A stretch of 64,000 bases of DNA, taken from positions 309,165 through 373,164 of the forward strand of contig CAZXOK010000003.1 in assembly GCA_964642175.1 (NCBI GenBank), read 5' to 3'. The DNA is from JANQGG01 sp964642175. Its GTDB lineage: Bacteria > Bacteroidota > Chlorobiia > Chlorobiales > Chloroherpetonaceae. Positions 16,717 through 26,110 of the stretch are shown here, one piece after another; within the stretch, counting starts at the first letter, position 1; each line of letters starts with the position of its first letter. A program made the translations under genes and the position numbers. The notes beneath the pieces were generated by a model. It saw nothing but the letters and a program-made list of their open reading frames with translations, made no database searches and had not been told where the DNA came from.

Positions 16717-17994
16717 ATGTTTCAGGTTATGGACGATCTAACAATTTATCTTCGTAGCGGACTTGCATTAGCCATTGGTATGCTGATTGGTATGGAGAGG
16801 GGATGGCATGAGCGCCATGCTTCGCAATCGGTTCATTTGGCAGGTATGCGTACATTTGGATTAATTGGATTATTAGGCGCCATATGGGCGCAACTCTCCT
16901 TAGTTATGGGTGAGCTTCTTTTAGGTTTTGCCTTTGTTGCATTTTCAGCCTTAATGATCATTGCCCATATACTGGCCGTTCAAAAAGATTACGACTACGG
17001 CCTTACAACCGTAGTTACCGCATTAATCACATTCGGACTTGGAGCCTTGATGATGAAGGGCTACCAGGCTCTTTCAGCCTCCATAGCTGTGGTGGTAACA
17101 GCACTTTTAAGTTTAAAACCAGCTTTGCACAAGTGGGTGGATCGGTTGGAGCAATCTGAGCTTCAGGCCATTGTAAAGTTGCTGCTCATTTCTGTTGTGG
17201 TGTTACCCATTCTTCCCAATCAAGGCTATGGCCCCTGGCAAGCCTTAAATCCATACAAGATCTGGTGGATGATAGTGCTCATTTCAACCATTTCATTTGT
17301 TGGATATTTTGCCATGCGTCTTGCCGGGCCCAAACGCGGAATTATGCTCACGGCTTTTTTTGGTGGTTTTTTCTCTTCCACTGCGGTTTCTCTTGATTTT
17401 GCCCGAAAAAGTAAACAACAACCCGAAGCCTCCTCTTTATTTGTATCCGGAATACTTATGGCTTGTGGTACCATGTTCCCAAGGGTATTGGTTTTGCTGA
17501 GTGTTATTTACCTGCCCATGGCCTATAAACTGGCCACCTCTTTTATCGTAATGGCCTTGCTGACTTATGGGATATCGTTTTGGATATGGAAAAACCTGCC
17601 CGAAGAACAGTTGGCACATACCTCAGATCACAGGGGCGCTTTTGAACTGCGTACAGCTCTCTGGTTTGGATTGCTTTTAACTACCATCATGTTCCTGTCT
17701 TATGCCCTGAAAGACTGGATGGGCGATAGCGGGGTATATCTCCTTGCTTTTGTGTCGGGACTGAGTGATGTTGATGCTATCACGTTGTCTTTATCCCAAA
17801 TGGCCAAAGAAGATCTGGCGATACAGGTGGCTACGGGTGCCATTCTTCTGGCTTCAATAACAAACACGCTTGTAAAAGCAGGCCTGGCTTGCGTATTCGG
17901 CACCAGAAAAATGGCCTGGCAGATCAGTCTATCCTTTGCTTTGGTTGTCTTGGCCGGCGTCCTGAGCTTCTGGTTATTCCCATTGCCTTTATAA
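16717..17994 (+). CDS. MgtC/SapB-family membrane protein with DUF4010
   Basis: 425 residues, about a dozen membrane segments. The N-terminal domain starts with LRSGLALAIGMLIGMERGW and GMRTFGLIGLLG, the MgtC/SapB pattern. The C-terminal half (GPKRGIMLTAFFGGFFSSTAVS, FVSGLSDVDAITLSLS) matches DUF4010. Members are linked to magnesium stress or unknown transport roles; no ligand can be assigned here. The gene stands alone with about 137 bases upstream. Confidence 0.88.
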   Translation: MFQVMDDLTIYLRSGLALAIGMLIGMERGWHERHASQSVHLAGMRTFGLIGLLGAIWAQLSLVMGELLLGFAFVAFSALMIIAHILAVQKDYDYGLTTVVTALITFGLGALMMKGYQALSASIAVVVTALLSLKPALHKWVDRLEQSELQAIVKLLLISVVVLPILPNQGYGPWQALNPYKIWWMIVLISTISFVGYFAMRLAGPKRGIMLTAFFGGFFSSTAVSLDFARKSKQQPEASSLFVSGILMACGTMFPRVLVLLSVIYLPMAYKLATSFIVMALLTYGISFWIWKNLPEEQLAHTSDHRGAFELRTALWFGLLLTTIMFLSYALKDWMGDSGVYLLAFVSGLSDVDAITLSLSQMAKEDLAIQVATGAILLASITNTLVKAGLACVFGTRKMAWQISLSFALVVLAGVLSFWLFPLPL

Positions 17995-18519
17995 ACCAGC
18001 TTTAGAAGCCCGTAAGGTTTTATTTGAGTTAAAGTTTTGCTAATTTCCCCAATTCATTAGCGGCATTTTAAACTTGATTTTAAAGATATAGCTACATCTT
18101 TTCGTTTTTCAAGACCCGGATTTTAGAGATACCCGAAATTCGTTTTTGCTGTTTTAGAGGTGATGTTTCATGCCGGTGCGGTTGTTATCAAGTCCTTATA
18201 GCTCATAAGAGTGCTCACTGGTTAGCTAAAAGTTCTTTTTTATATCAATTTCGATGTAAAAAAAGCATGACAGCCTCACAGATTGGCGATTTCCTCATAG
18301 ATATTGTATATTATCGGCTTAAAATTGAAGTTTCAGCCTCAACCAATAGCTCTGGAAACATAACGTGTAGCTTGTTTCAGCCGAATCTAACGGTCAGAGT
18401 TTATTGGCAGAATTTTTGTTCCCATTTGAAATTGTATCATTTGTTTTGCTTTTAGCAATCATAAGGGCCATGATGCTTTTTAATAGCAATTATGAACCTT
18501 CAACAGATTAAGTGCATAT
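17995..18519. other. Non-coding gap upstream of BMP lipoprotein
   Basis: About 525 bases with no gene that can be supported. A short open frame at 18267-18455 has no recognisable domain and no good ribosome binding site. No riboswitch or strong terminator was recognised; the promoter of the downstream lipoprotein gene must lie here. Confidence 0.5.
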
Positions 18520-19545
18520 ATGTTCAGACATTTTCTAGTCATATCCTTAGTTGCAGTTTTAGGACTTACATCGTGTAAATCAAAAGACGAAGCACCTAAA
18601 ACAGATCAGCCATCCGATTTTAAAGTCGGTTTGGTGTTTGATGTTGGTGGCCGCGGCGATAAATCTTTCAACGATGCCTCTTTTAAAGGGCTTGAAATGG
18701 CCAAAGAAGAGTTGGGTATTGATTTTGAATACATTGAACCGCCGGGCGAAGGAGCCGACAGGGAAGCAGCACTTCGGCAACTGGCGTCTCAACCTGAAAT
18801 GAAATTGATTTTTGGGGTCGGGTTCATTTTTACAAACGATATTATTGAGATAGCTAAGGATTACCCTGAGAAATATTTTGCCTGTATAGATTTTAGTTAT
18901 AATCCGGATGTGGTGATCCCCGAGAATTTATCAGCGATCACATTTGAAGAAGAAAAAGGTTCAATTCTGGTTGGTGCAATTGCCGCCCAGGTAAGTAAAA
19001 CAGGTAAAGTTGGCTTTATTGGTGGTATGGAATCCCCGATAATTAAGAAATTTGAGCGCGGATACACAACAGGTGCCAGGTATATCAATCCGGATATAAA
19101 AATTGAAATCGGGTATGTTGGTCTTACGGCTTCAGCCTTTAAAAATCCGGCTAAAGCTAAAGAACTGGCCCTTGGGCAGTACAATAAAGGTGTAGATATT
19201 ATTTACCAGGCTTCCGGCGCCAGTGGGCTGGGTGTATTTGAAGCAGCCAGGGTAGAAAAGAAATATGTGATTGGAACCGACCAGAATCAGGAAAATGAAG
19301 TGCCTGGCTATGTGGTAACCAGTATGATAAAAGCCGTTGATCAATCGGTGTTTAAAACGATCAAGGCTGTTAAGGATGGTACTTTTAGTGGTGGTAAACT
19401 CAATGTTTTTGGCATTGAAGCCAACGACACCGACTACATCTATAACGAGAATAATAAAAGCTTTATTACAGACGAGATATATAGTAAGACCGAAGAATTA
19501 CGCAAAAAAATACTATCTGGTGAAATCCCGGTTGGAGAGAAATAA
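18520..19545 (+). CDS. BMP/PnrA-type substrate-binding lipoprotein
   Basis: 341 residues. Lipobox LTSC with Cys19. The mature part has VGLVFDVGGRGDKSFNDASF, EPPGEGADREAALRQLA, FEEEKGSILVGAIAA, KVGFIGGMESPIIKKFERGY and YQASGASGLGVFEAAR, the Bmp/Med family pattern of periplasmic nucleoside-binding components of ABC importers. No ATPase or permease gene lies nearby, so the transporter would be encoded elsewhere, or this protein acts as a sensor. The family call is strong; the ligand (purine nucleoside) is inferred. Confidence 0.9.
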   Translation: MFRHFLVISLVAVLGLTSCKSKDEAPKTDQPSDFKVGLVFDVGGRGDKSFNDASFKGLEMAKEELGIDFEYIEPPGEGADREAALRQLASQPEMKLIFGVGFIFTNDIIEIAKDYPEKYFACIDFSYNPDVVIPENLSAITFEEEKGSILVGAIAAQVSKTGKVGFIGGMESPIIKKFERGYTTGARYINPDIKIEIGYVGLTASAFKNPAKAKELALGQYNKGVDIIYQASGASGLGVFEAARVEKKYVIGTDQNQENEVPGYVVTSMIKAVDQSVFKTIKAVKDGTFSGGKLNVFGIEANDTDYIYNENNKSFITDEIYSKTEELRKKILSGEIPVGEK

Positions 19546-19633
19546 CACGGCAATTCATGCGCTATAAGCTCTGGAATTCTAACATCGTTTTTCATTATTG
19601 GATTTCAAATCAACAAAAATCAAACAGTTAATT

Positions 19634-20149
19634 ATGAAAATGAACATGTCTCTTTTTTCCCGTTTATTTGTGCTTGCATTTTTTGTGGTTGCAGGTTGTG
19701 GCCAATCACCTGAAATGAAGGAACTACAGGACAGCATTACCAAAACAGCCGAACAGGTCGACCAGGAAACAGCTGCGGTTAAAAAAATTAAAGACAATGT
19801 CAGCAAACAGCAAAAAGACTACGAAGCTAAAGTTGAAGAGCTTTGTGATCAAGCCAGTGATGATCTGAAAGGCTTTGTGAAAGATCATGGTAAGTTAGTT
19901 AAAGAGATAAAAGAGCTTTCAACTGAAATGTCTGCTATTTCGGCTCAATTATCAGCTTTACCAGATAAGCTTAATGAAAATATGCGTTTTAGCATCAAGT
20001 TGATCCGTGAGGATTATGAAAATCATGAAAAACGCGCAGAAGAGATCACCAAGGATGCTGAGAAAATTGAAAAAAAATCCAGCAAATACGATGAAAAAAT
20101 AACTCAGTTGATGGCACCTTCACAATCAGGTGCAGAAAACGCGCAATAA
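19634..20149 (+). CDS. Coiled-coil lipoprotein of unknown function
   Basis: 171 residues from the ATG at 19634, chosen over one 36 bases upstream because it directly precedes the signal peptide. The lipobox is VAGC (Cys22). The rest is almost all charged helix (EQVDQETAAVKKIKDNVSKQ, ENHEKRAEEITKDAEKIEKK) and probably a coiled coil in the periplasm. No known domain is recognised. It follows the BMP-type lipoprotein by 88 bases and is followed by a strong terminator, so the two may be co-transcribed. Confidence 0.75.
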   Translation: MKMNMSLFSRLFVLAFFVVAGCGQSPEMKELQDSITKTAEQVDQETAAVKKIKDNVSKQQKDYEAKVEELCDQASDDLKGFVKDHGKLVKEIKELSTEMSAISAQLSALPDKLNENMRFSIKLIREDYENHEKRAEEITKDAEKIEKKSSKYDEKITQLMAPSQSGAENAQ

Positions 20150-20156
20150 GTACATA

Positions 20157-20182
20157 AGCCAAGGTTACCCTTGGCTTTTTTT
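20157..20182 (+). terminator. Rho-independent terminator
   Basis: AGCCAAGG and CCTTGGCT form a perfect 8-base stem with a TTAC loop followed by six more T residues, directly after the coiled-coil lipoprotein gene. Confidence 0.9.
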
Positions 20183-20206
20183 GTTCATATTTAAACTTGG
20201 TGTTGC

Positions 20207-21193
20207 ATGAATGTTTTGGTTACGGGAGCTACGGGTTTTATTGGCTCTAATGTCTTAAAGCGTTTGGTGAATAATGGGGACCATGTGGTGGCGTTGGTTC
20301 GTAAAACTTCCAATCTCGACGCATTTGGTGACTATATTGATGATGTGGAGCTGCGATATGGCGATATCACAGATAAGGAATCGGTAGAAAAGGCTTCCAA
20401 GGGCATAGACAGCGTTTATCATTGTGCTGGAATGGCAAGATTAGGGCCCGGTAAAGTTGATCGTTTAAACAGCATAAATATTGATGGTACAAAGAATGTG
20501 CTTGATGCTGCAATAGACAACAATGTTGAAAAAGTGGTCTATACCAGTTCTGTTTCTGCAGTAGGGATTACAGGTACAAAACAACCTGCAAATGAATCAC
20601 AAGCCTGGAATCTGGATAATCTTAATATTCATTATTTTAAAACGAAATATCTGGCAGAGCAGGAAGTACAAAAAGCGGTCAAAAAAGGACTGGACTGTGT
20701 AATCGTTAATCCCAGTTATGTATTTGGCCAGGGTGATATCAATTTTAATGCCGGTCGGTTAATCAAAGATCTGTATCATCGCAGAATACCGTTTTATCCT
20801 GTGGGTGGGGTATGTGTTGTAGATATTGATGTAGTTGTTGATGGGCATATGGCGGCTATGGAGAAAGGACGAACAGGGGAGCGTTATATTTTAGGTGGAG
20901 AGAATATTACCTATAAACAGGTTTTTGATACCATCTGTAAAGTGGTTGGTGTACCTAAAGTTTCCTTGCCTTTGATTCCATCATTAACCAAGTTTTTTGT
21001 TAAACTGACCGAAAAAGCCAGGAAGCTCCATCATATATCAGCACTTGTAAATCTGGAAATTTTGGAATCCACATCGCAATTCCTGTATTATGATTCATCT
21101 AAAGCCAAAGATGAACTTGGAATTGGGGAGCGGTCTTTTGAACAGACCATAGCCAATACCTTTGATTGGTATAAATCGTATCGTTTATTGTAA
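20207..21193 (+). CDS. NAD(P)-dependent epimerase/dehydratase (extended SDR)
   Basis: 328 residues. The N-terminal Rossmann motif is GATGFIG (residues 7-13), with DSVYHCAGMARLG, the serine block VVYTSSVSAVG (about 110-120) and the catalytic YxxxK at Tyr143/Lys147. The substrate domain has NPSYVFGQGD and ERYILGGENITY. This is an extended short-chain dehydrogenase similar to dihydroflavonol-4-reductase-like and hopanoid-associated epimerases. The substrate cannot be read. It stands alone between two terminators. Confidence 0.88.
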   Translation: MNVLVTGATGFIGSNVLKRLVNNGDHVVALVRKTSNLDAFGDYIDDVELRYGDITDKESVEKASKGIDSVYHCAGMARLGPGKVDRLNSINIDGTKNVLDAAIDNNVEKVVYTSSVSAVGITGTKQPANESQAWNLDNLNIHYFKTKYLAEQEVQKAVKKGLDCVIVNPSYVFGQGDINFNAGRLIKDLYHRRIPFYPVGGVCVVDIDVVVDGHMAAMEKGRTGERYILGGENITYKQVFDTICKVVGVPKVSLPLIPSLTKFFVKLTEKARKLHHISALVNLEILESTSQFLYYDSSKAKDELGIGERSFEQTIANTFDWYKSYRLL

Positions 21194-21213
21194 GCGTTTT
21201 GAACCCATGTTAT

Positions 21214-21253
21214 AAAAAGCTGCTTAATCTCTGGAAGGTTAAGTGGCTTTTTT
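21214..21253 (+). terminator. Rho-independent terminator after epimerase gene
   Basis: AAAAAGC..CTTAA pairs with TTAAG..GCTTTTTT around an 11-base loop, 20 bases after the stop codon, followed by a T run. Confidence 0.7.
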
Positions 21254-21333
21254 ACGTTTACAATGTTGCAATGAAATCTTTTCTATTTAAGTTGACTATA
21301 CAAAGATAGAACTGGTAATAAACACATCCCGCT

Positions 21334-23283
21334 ATGCCATCTAATACCATTATAGACCGAGTTAAGACCGAACTGGAAAAGTACCCGCCATTCAATCAGC
21401 TAAGCCAGGAAGTTCTTAAAAGTTTAGCCACCAAAATTCATGTGCAGTATTACCCGGAAGGGGAGGTTATTTTCAAGAAAGGTGATGACCCCAAACCTTA
21501 TTCATTTATTGTTATCAAAGGGTCGGTTAATTTAACCGAATCCATTGAAGATGAAAATGTGCTGGTTGATGTGTGTGACGAAGGTGATATTTTTGGTGTT
21601 CGGCATTTACTGGCCCACGATAATTACTATATAACGGCTAAAGTTGCCGAGGAGTCCTTGATTTATGCCGTTCCGGTTGATGTGTTCAAACAGTTGATTG
21701 AATCAAATCCAAAAGTAGCCTTGTTTTTCGCTGCTGAATTTGCAAGTGGTATGCCTGAGCGTGAGTCCAGCCTTGCACATTCAGTTACCTTACGTAAAGC
21801 GTTTTCTAATAACCCATGCAAGCCGGTACTGGTCGAAAACGATACATTGGAAATCCATCCCACACCTAATGTGGTGACCTGTTCACCGGATATGACCATT
21901 CAACAGGCGGCCAAGCTTATGGCCGAGCGAAACGTGGGTTCAATTATCATCAGCAATGAACAAAAACATCCTCTTGGGATCATCACCGATACGGATTTGA
22001 GAAAAAAGGTTGTGGCGATTGATGCCAATGTAAAGACCCAGCCTGTAACAACTATCATGAGTTCGCCGGTTTATACAGTTGAAAAAGGCCAGACGGTAGC
22101 CGATTTGATCATCCTGATGATGAAAACCAACTTGCGCCATTTCTGCGTAACTCGTGATGGCACACCTCACTCATCCATAGAGGGTATTATTTCGGAGCAT
22201 GATGTAGTAACGGCTGAAGGAAATAACCCTGCCGTGATCATCAAGGAGATTATGCAATGCCGGGAGAAAGAAAAATTGGCGATTGCCAGTGAAAAAGCCG
22301 AAGCGCTTTTGGTTTCTTACTTACAGCAAGAGGTTAGGATCCATTTTATTGCAAATGTGATCACCGAGATCAACGATGCCATGATCATCAGTGCTATGCA
22401 ATTTGCTCTGGATGAGTTGAAAACAGACGGGTATGAACAACCAAATCTACGGTTTTGCTGGTTATCAATGGGAAGTGAAGGACGAAAGGAGCAGTTGCTT
22501 AGAACCGACCAGGATAATGCGATCTTGTACGAAAATCCACCTGCAAGTGAGTCGGAGAAAGTAGCCGGGTATTTTCTTAAGCTTGGGGAAAAAGTCACCC
22601 AAATTCTTATAGATTCAGGTTTTAAAAAATGCCCTGCCGATATTATGGCCAGCAATCCACAATGGAATCTTAGTCTTAAGGGTTGGCAAACCATTTTTGA
22701 GAAATGGATTCTGACTCCTGATCCAAAAGCCGTGATGCATTCCACCATCTTTTTCGATTTCAGACCGGTTTATGGTAACACCGAACTTGCCGATGAGTTA
22801 AAATCATTTATCCTCGAAAAAGTTAAGAATGGACGAGGGTTTTTAACCTTTTTTGCTCAAAATGCGCTTCAAAATCCACCCCCGCTGAGCTTCTTCAGAA
22901 ATTTTATCGTGGAGAGTTCAGGAAAGCATGCCAATGAGTTTGATATTAAGGCACGTACCATGATGCCACTATGTGATGCTGCCAGGGTACTGGCCTTTGA
23001 GCTTGGTGTTAAAGAATATTTAAGCACGTTTGAACGATTTGAAAAAATCAGTGAAATAGAGCCTCAGCTTAAAGACCTGGCAAAAGAATCGGGTATGGCC
23101 TATGAAATCCTGATGCGGTTGCGTGCCCAGAACGGGTTAAAAAATCAGAACGCCGGTCGCTATATCAACCCGAATAATCTTAATAAATTAGAGCGGCAAG
23201 CACTGAGGAATATTTTCAAAACGATTGAAAGCCTTCAAAGTACCATTAATTTGAGGTATCAGTTAGATTATCTGCGTGGATGA
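21334..23283 (+). CDS. cNMP-binding/CBS/DUF294 nucleotidyltransferase-like signalling protein
   Basis: 649 residues. Domain order: cyclic-nucleotide-binding-like barrel at about 15-140 (YYPEGEVIFKKGDD, EGDIFGVRHLL), two CBS repeats at about 175-300 (AAKLMAERNVGSIIISNE, HPLGIITDTDLR), a DUF294 nucleotidyltransferase-like domain around 375-470 with GSEGRKEQLLRTDQDNA (the GS.GR...TDQD motif of GlnD-type enzymes), and a substrate-binding helical domain. It may sense ligands and modify or regulate a partner. The downstream exonuclease starts inside its stop (ATGA), and the symporter genes face it; such protein sets recur together in other genomes, to my recollection. Confidence 0.88.
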   Translation: MPSNTIIDRVKTELEKYPPFNQLSQEVLKSLATKIHVQYYPEGEVIFKKGDDPKPYSFIVIKGSVNLTESIEDENVLVDVCDEGDIFGVRHLLAHDNYYITAKVAEESLIYAVPVDVFKQLIESNPKVALFFAAEFASGMPERESSLAHSVTLRKAFSNNPCKPVLVENDTLEIHPTPNVVTCSPDMTIQQAAKLMAERNVGSIIISNEQKHPLGIITDTDLRKKVVAIDANVKTQPVTTIMSSPVYTVEKGQTVADLIILMMKTNLRHFCVTRDGTPHSSIEGIISEHDVVTAEGNNPAVIIKEIMQCREKEKLAIASEKAEALLVSYLQQEVRIHFIANVITEINDAMIISAMQFALDELKTDGYEQPNLRFCWLSMGSEGRKEQLLRTDQDNAILYENPPASESEKVAGYFLKLGEKVTQILIDSGFKKCPADIMASNPQWNLSLKGWQTIFEKWILTPDPKAVMHSTIFFDFRPVYGNTELADELKSFILEKVKNGRGFLTFFAQNALQNPPPLSFFRNFIVESSGKHANEFDIKARTMMPLCDAARVLAFELGVKEYLSTFERFEKISEIEPQLKDLAKESGMAYEILMRLRAQNGLKNQNAGRYINPNNLNKLERQALRNIFKTIESLQSTINLRYQLDYLRG

Positions 23284-23975
23284 GCCTTTTTTGGAAATCA
23301 CAAGCAGAACGCCGCTGCAGAAAAGGTGAATTGCCCGAGCAGGTTTGTGAGTATTTAAACCTGAATCGGACACAGCCGTTGAGATCAAACATGCCGGTTG
23401 AGAACGTAAGGTTTGTGGTGATGGATACGGAAGCCACCGGACTGAATTATAAAAAAGATAAGCTGATTTCAATCGGAGCGATTTGCCTCAAGAACGACAT
23501 CATCTCAATTGCGGACTCGTTTGAAACCCTGATCGTCCAGCATGAAACCGGTGATAAAGAATCCATTCCGGTTCACGGCATACTCAAAAGAGACCTTAAA
23601 CAGGCAGCACACGAAGAAGGTGCCTTGTTGTCTTTCCTGGATTTTCTTAATAATGGGATTATGGTAGCTCACCATGCCGATTTTGACCTGAATATTATAA
23701 ACTTCTCACTCAATAACCTCTTTAATATTTCACTTCTTAATCCGGTTTTAGATACCCTGAGCTTTGCCCGCCGTATTGAACAAGGACCATTTCACGACCC
23801 ATACCTGAAACCGGGTGAATTTAGTCTTGATGCATTATGTGAGCGTTACAACATAGATATAAATGATCGGCATACTTCCGCAGGGGATGCTTTTCTTACC
23901 GCCAGGCTTCTGCAGGTATTGTTAATTAAGGCCAGGCAAAAGGGATTTAAAACACTTGGAGATGTATTAAAATAA
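23280..23975 (+). CDS. DnaQ-like 3'-5' exonuclease (DEDDh)
   Basis: 231 residues. ExoI is VVMDTEATGLN (Asp49, Glu51), ExoII is MVAHHADFDLNIIN and ExoIII is HTSAGDAFLTARLL, giving all four acidic residues and the histidine of the DEDDh type. A roughly 40-residue N-terminal basic extension (WKSQAERRCRKGELPEQV) precedes the nuclease. It is translationally coupled to the DUF294 protein (4-base overlap). The role in DNA repair or RNA turnover is unclear. Confidence 0.88.
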   Translation: MSLFWKSQAERRCRKGELPEQVCEYLNLNRTQPLRSNMPVENVRFVVMDTEATGLNYKKDKLISIGAICLKNDIISIADSFETLIVQHETGDKESIPVHGILKRDLKQAAHEEGALLSFLDFLNNGIMVAHHADFDLNIINFSLNNLFNISLLNPVLDTLSFARRIEQGPFHDPYLKPGEFSLDALCERYNIDINDRHTSAGDAFLTARLLQVLLIKARQKGFKTLGDVLK

Positions 23976-24006
23976 AAAAGCCGCTAATGTTACTTAGCGG
24001 CTTTTT
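23975..24006. terminator. Bidirectional terminator between convergent operons
   Basis: GCCGCTAA and TTAGCGGC pair around a 6-base loop and are flanked by A and T runs, so the hairpin can serve the exonuclease gene on the plus strand and the symporter operon on the minus strand. Confidence 0.9.
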
Positions 24007-24030
24007 ACTATCCGGGTTATCAGCAATTAA

Positions 24031-25800
24031 TTAATGAGCTGAAGCAGATCCGGCACCTTTCGGATAACGAATATCTTCAACAATCTGCTGAACTTCGGCT
24101 GGTGGCTCTGTAGTCATTCTGGAAACAACTAAGGAAACCACAAAGTTAAGAATCATACCTAAAGTACCGATACCTTCCGGTGAAATACCAAACCACCAGT
24201 TAGCAGGCACATTGGCTGCAGGGTCTACAAATTTGAAGTAAATGATATACGCAGCTGTAAAGACGATACCCAGAACCATACCGGTCATCGCACCTTCACG
24301 GTTCATGCGTTTATCAAAGATGCCCAAAATAATAGCCGGGAAGAACGAGGAAGCTGCCAATCCAAACGCAAAGGCTACCACCTGTGCCACAAATCCCGGA
24401 GGATTAATTCCGAAATAACCGGCAATCATAACGGCAAAACCCGCTGAAATTCGAGCTGCCCACAGTTCGCCTCCTTCAGAAATATCGGTCTTGAACTGTT
24501 TCTTAATTAAATCGTGAGCTACCGAGGTTGAAATAACCAACAAGAGACCGGCCGCTGTTGATAGCGCAGCAGCTAAACCACCTGCGGCTACCAGTGCAAT
24601 CACCCAGTTAGGCAATTGAGCAATTTCCGGATTAGCAAGCACCATAATATCGCGATCGATATAGAGCTCGTTAGTGCCATCGGTTGCTTTGTTAGAAACT
24701 AAACGCTCGCCGCTTTGTCCGCGACCTTCAGCGAAGGTTGGCTTTCCGGCAAAGGGTTTACCTGCGGTGTATTGAATTACACCATCCTGGTTTTTATCCT
24801 GCCAGGCAATCAACCCGGTATTCTCCCAGTTTTGAAACCAGGAAGGAACACTCTCATAAGCTTTGTTACTAACCGTGTTGATCAGATTAACACGGGCAAA
24901 TGTAGCAACAGCCGGGGCAGTGGTATAAAGAATAGCAATAAATACAAGTGCCCAACCGGCAGAAACACGAGCGTCGCGAACCTTCGGTACGGTGAAGAAA
25001 CGCACAATAACGTGCGGCAGACCGGCTGTACCCACCATAAGAGCAACAGTAATAAAGAATACATCAACCATTGGTTTTTTACCGGTGGTGTATGCAGCAA
25101 AACCAAGCTCCCGGTGCAGACCATCCAATACTTCAAGAATGGGGCGTCCGCTGGCAACTTCTGTGCCACCAAATCCTAATTGTGGGATTGGATTTCCGGT
25201 CATTTGCATGGAAATAAAGAAAGCAGGAACCATGTAAGCGAAGATCAACACGCAGTACTGGGCAACCTGAGTGTAGGTAATACCTTTCATACCACCAAGT
25301 ACAGCATAGAAAAACACGATACCCATACCGATAAGAATACCGATGTTGATATCAACTTCAAGGAAGCGTGAAAAAACCACACCTACACCGCGCATCTGAC
25401 CTGCTACATAGGTAAAGGATACAAAGATTGCACAGATAACGGCAATAGTACGGGCTGAGTTAGAATAATAGCGGTCTCCGACAAAATCCGGTACAGTAAA
25501 TTTTCCGAATTTACGAAGGTAAGGGGCCAGTAAAAGCGCCAGCAATACATAACCGCCGGTCCAACCCATTAAATATACCGATCCGTCGTATCCAAGAAAC
25601 GAGATCAGACCGGCCATTGAAATGAACGATGCGGCAGACATCCAGTCTGCCGCGGTCGCCATGCCGTTCGCTATTGGAGGAACACCTCCGCCGGCCACAT
25701 AAAACTCCTTTGTGCTACCGGCTTTAGACCAAATTGCGATTCCAATGTAGAGCGCAAAAGAGAGCCCTACAATCAGAAACGTCCAGGCTTGTACATCCAT
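24031..25800 (-). CDS. Sodium:solute symporter (VC_2705-like subfamily)
   Basis: 589 residues, about 13 membrane segments of the SSS/LeuT-like fold: FYVAGGGVPPIANGMATAAD, MGWTGGYVLLALLLAPYLRK, VAGQMRGVGVVF and GGLAAALSTAAGLLLVISTS, the last being the sodium-site region. A long soluble loop at about residues 320-395 includes DKNQDGVIQY, an EF-hand-like acidic loop seen in this subfamily. It is similar to acetate/lactate-type symporters; the substrate is not certain. It is encoded after DUF4212 and an outer-membrane protein gene in one operon, opposite the DUF294/exonuclease pair. Confidence 0.9.
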   Translation of the reverse strand: MDVQAWTFLIVGLSFALYIGIAIWSKAGSTKEFYVAGGGVPPIANGMATAADWMSAASFISMAGLISFLGYDGSVYLMGWTGGYVLLALLLAPYLRKFGKFTVPDFVGDRYYSNSARTIAVICAIFVSFTYVAGQMRGVGVVFSRFLEVDINIGILIGMGIVFFYAVLGGMKGITYTQVAQYCVLIFAYMVPAFFISMQMTGNPIPQLGFGGTEVASGRPILEVLDGLHRELGFAAYTTGKKPMVDVFFITVALMVGTAGLPHVIVRFFTVPKVRDARVSAGWALVFIAILYTTAPAVATFARVNLINTVSNKAYESVPSWFQNWENTGLIAWQDKNQDGVIQYTAGKPFAGKPTFAEGRGQSGERLVSNKATDGTNELYIDRDIMVLANPEIAQLPNWVIALVAAGGLAAALSTAAGLLLVISTSVAHDLIKKQFKTDISEGGELWAARISAGFAVMIAGYFGINPPGFVAQVVAFAFGLAASSFFPAIILGIFDKRMNREGAMTGMVLGIVFTAAYIIYFKFVDPAANVPANWWFGISPEGIGTLGMILNFVVSLVVSRMTTEPPAEVQQIVEDIRYPKGAGSASAH

Positions 25801-25834
25801 AATTATTAAAATTTTAATTGATAGAGTTTAAAAA

Positions 25835-26092
25835 TTAATCTTCATGCACATCGTATTTCTTATCGAGCTTGTTCATGAGGCTTACATAAACAAAGATCAG
25901 GATAACAAATACATAAATGGAGCCTTGCTGGGCAAACCAGAAGCCCAGTTTAAAGCCACCAATCTGGATGGTATTCAGCGGGTCGACCAGCAGAATGCTT
26001 AATCCATATGATACTGTAAACCAAACCACAAGCAGTATCACAAGATACTTGAGGTTATTTTTCCAGTATTTCTGAAGTTTTCCGTTTTCCAT
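25835..26092 (-). CDS. DUF4212 small membrane subunit of symporter
   Basis: 85 residues with two membrane segments (about 13-35 and 48-72): KYWKNNLKYLVILLVVWFTV and KLGFWFAQQGSIYVFVILIF. The pattern YW..N..Y and GFWFAQQGSI..F matches DUF4212 proteins, whose genes nearly always precede this subfamily of sodium symporters and probably supply a small accessory subunit. It is 34 bases ahead of the symporter gene. Confidence 0.9.
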   Translation of the reverse strand: MENGKLQKYWKNNLKYLVILLVVWFTVSYGLSILLVDPLNTIQIGGFKLGFWFAQQGSIYVFVILIFVYVSLMNKLDKKYDVHED

Positions 26093-26110
26093 AAGACAAA
26101 TTGGATTAGG

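Noticed and set aside
18267..18455. 62-codon open frame in the gap before the BMP-type lipoprotein
   Set aside because: No ribosome site, no domain, and composition like the surrounding non-coding sequence.
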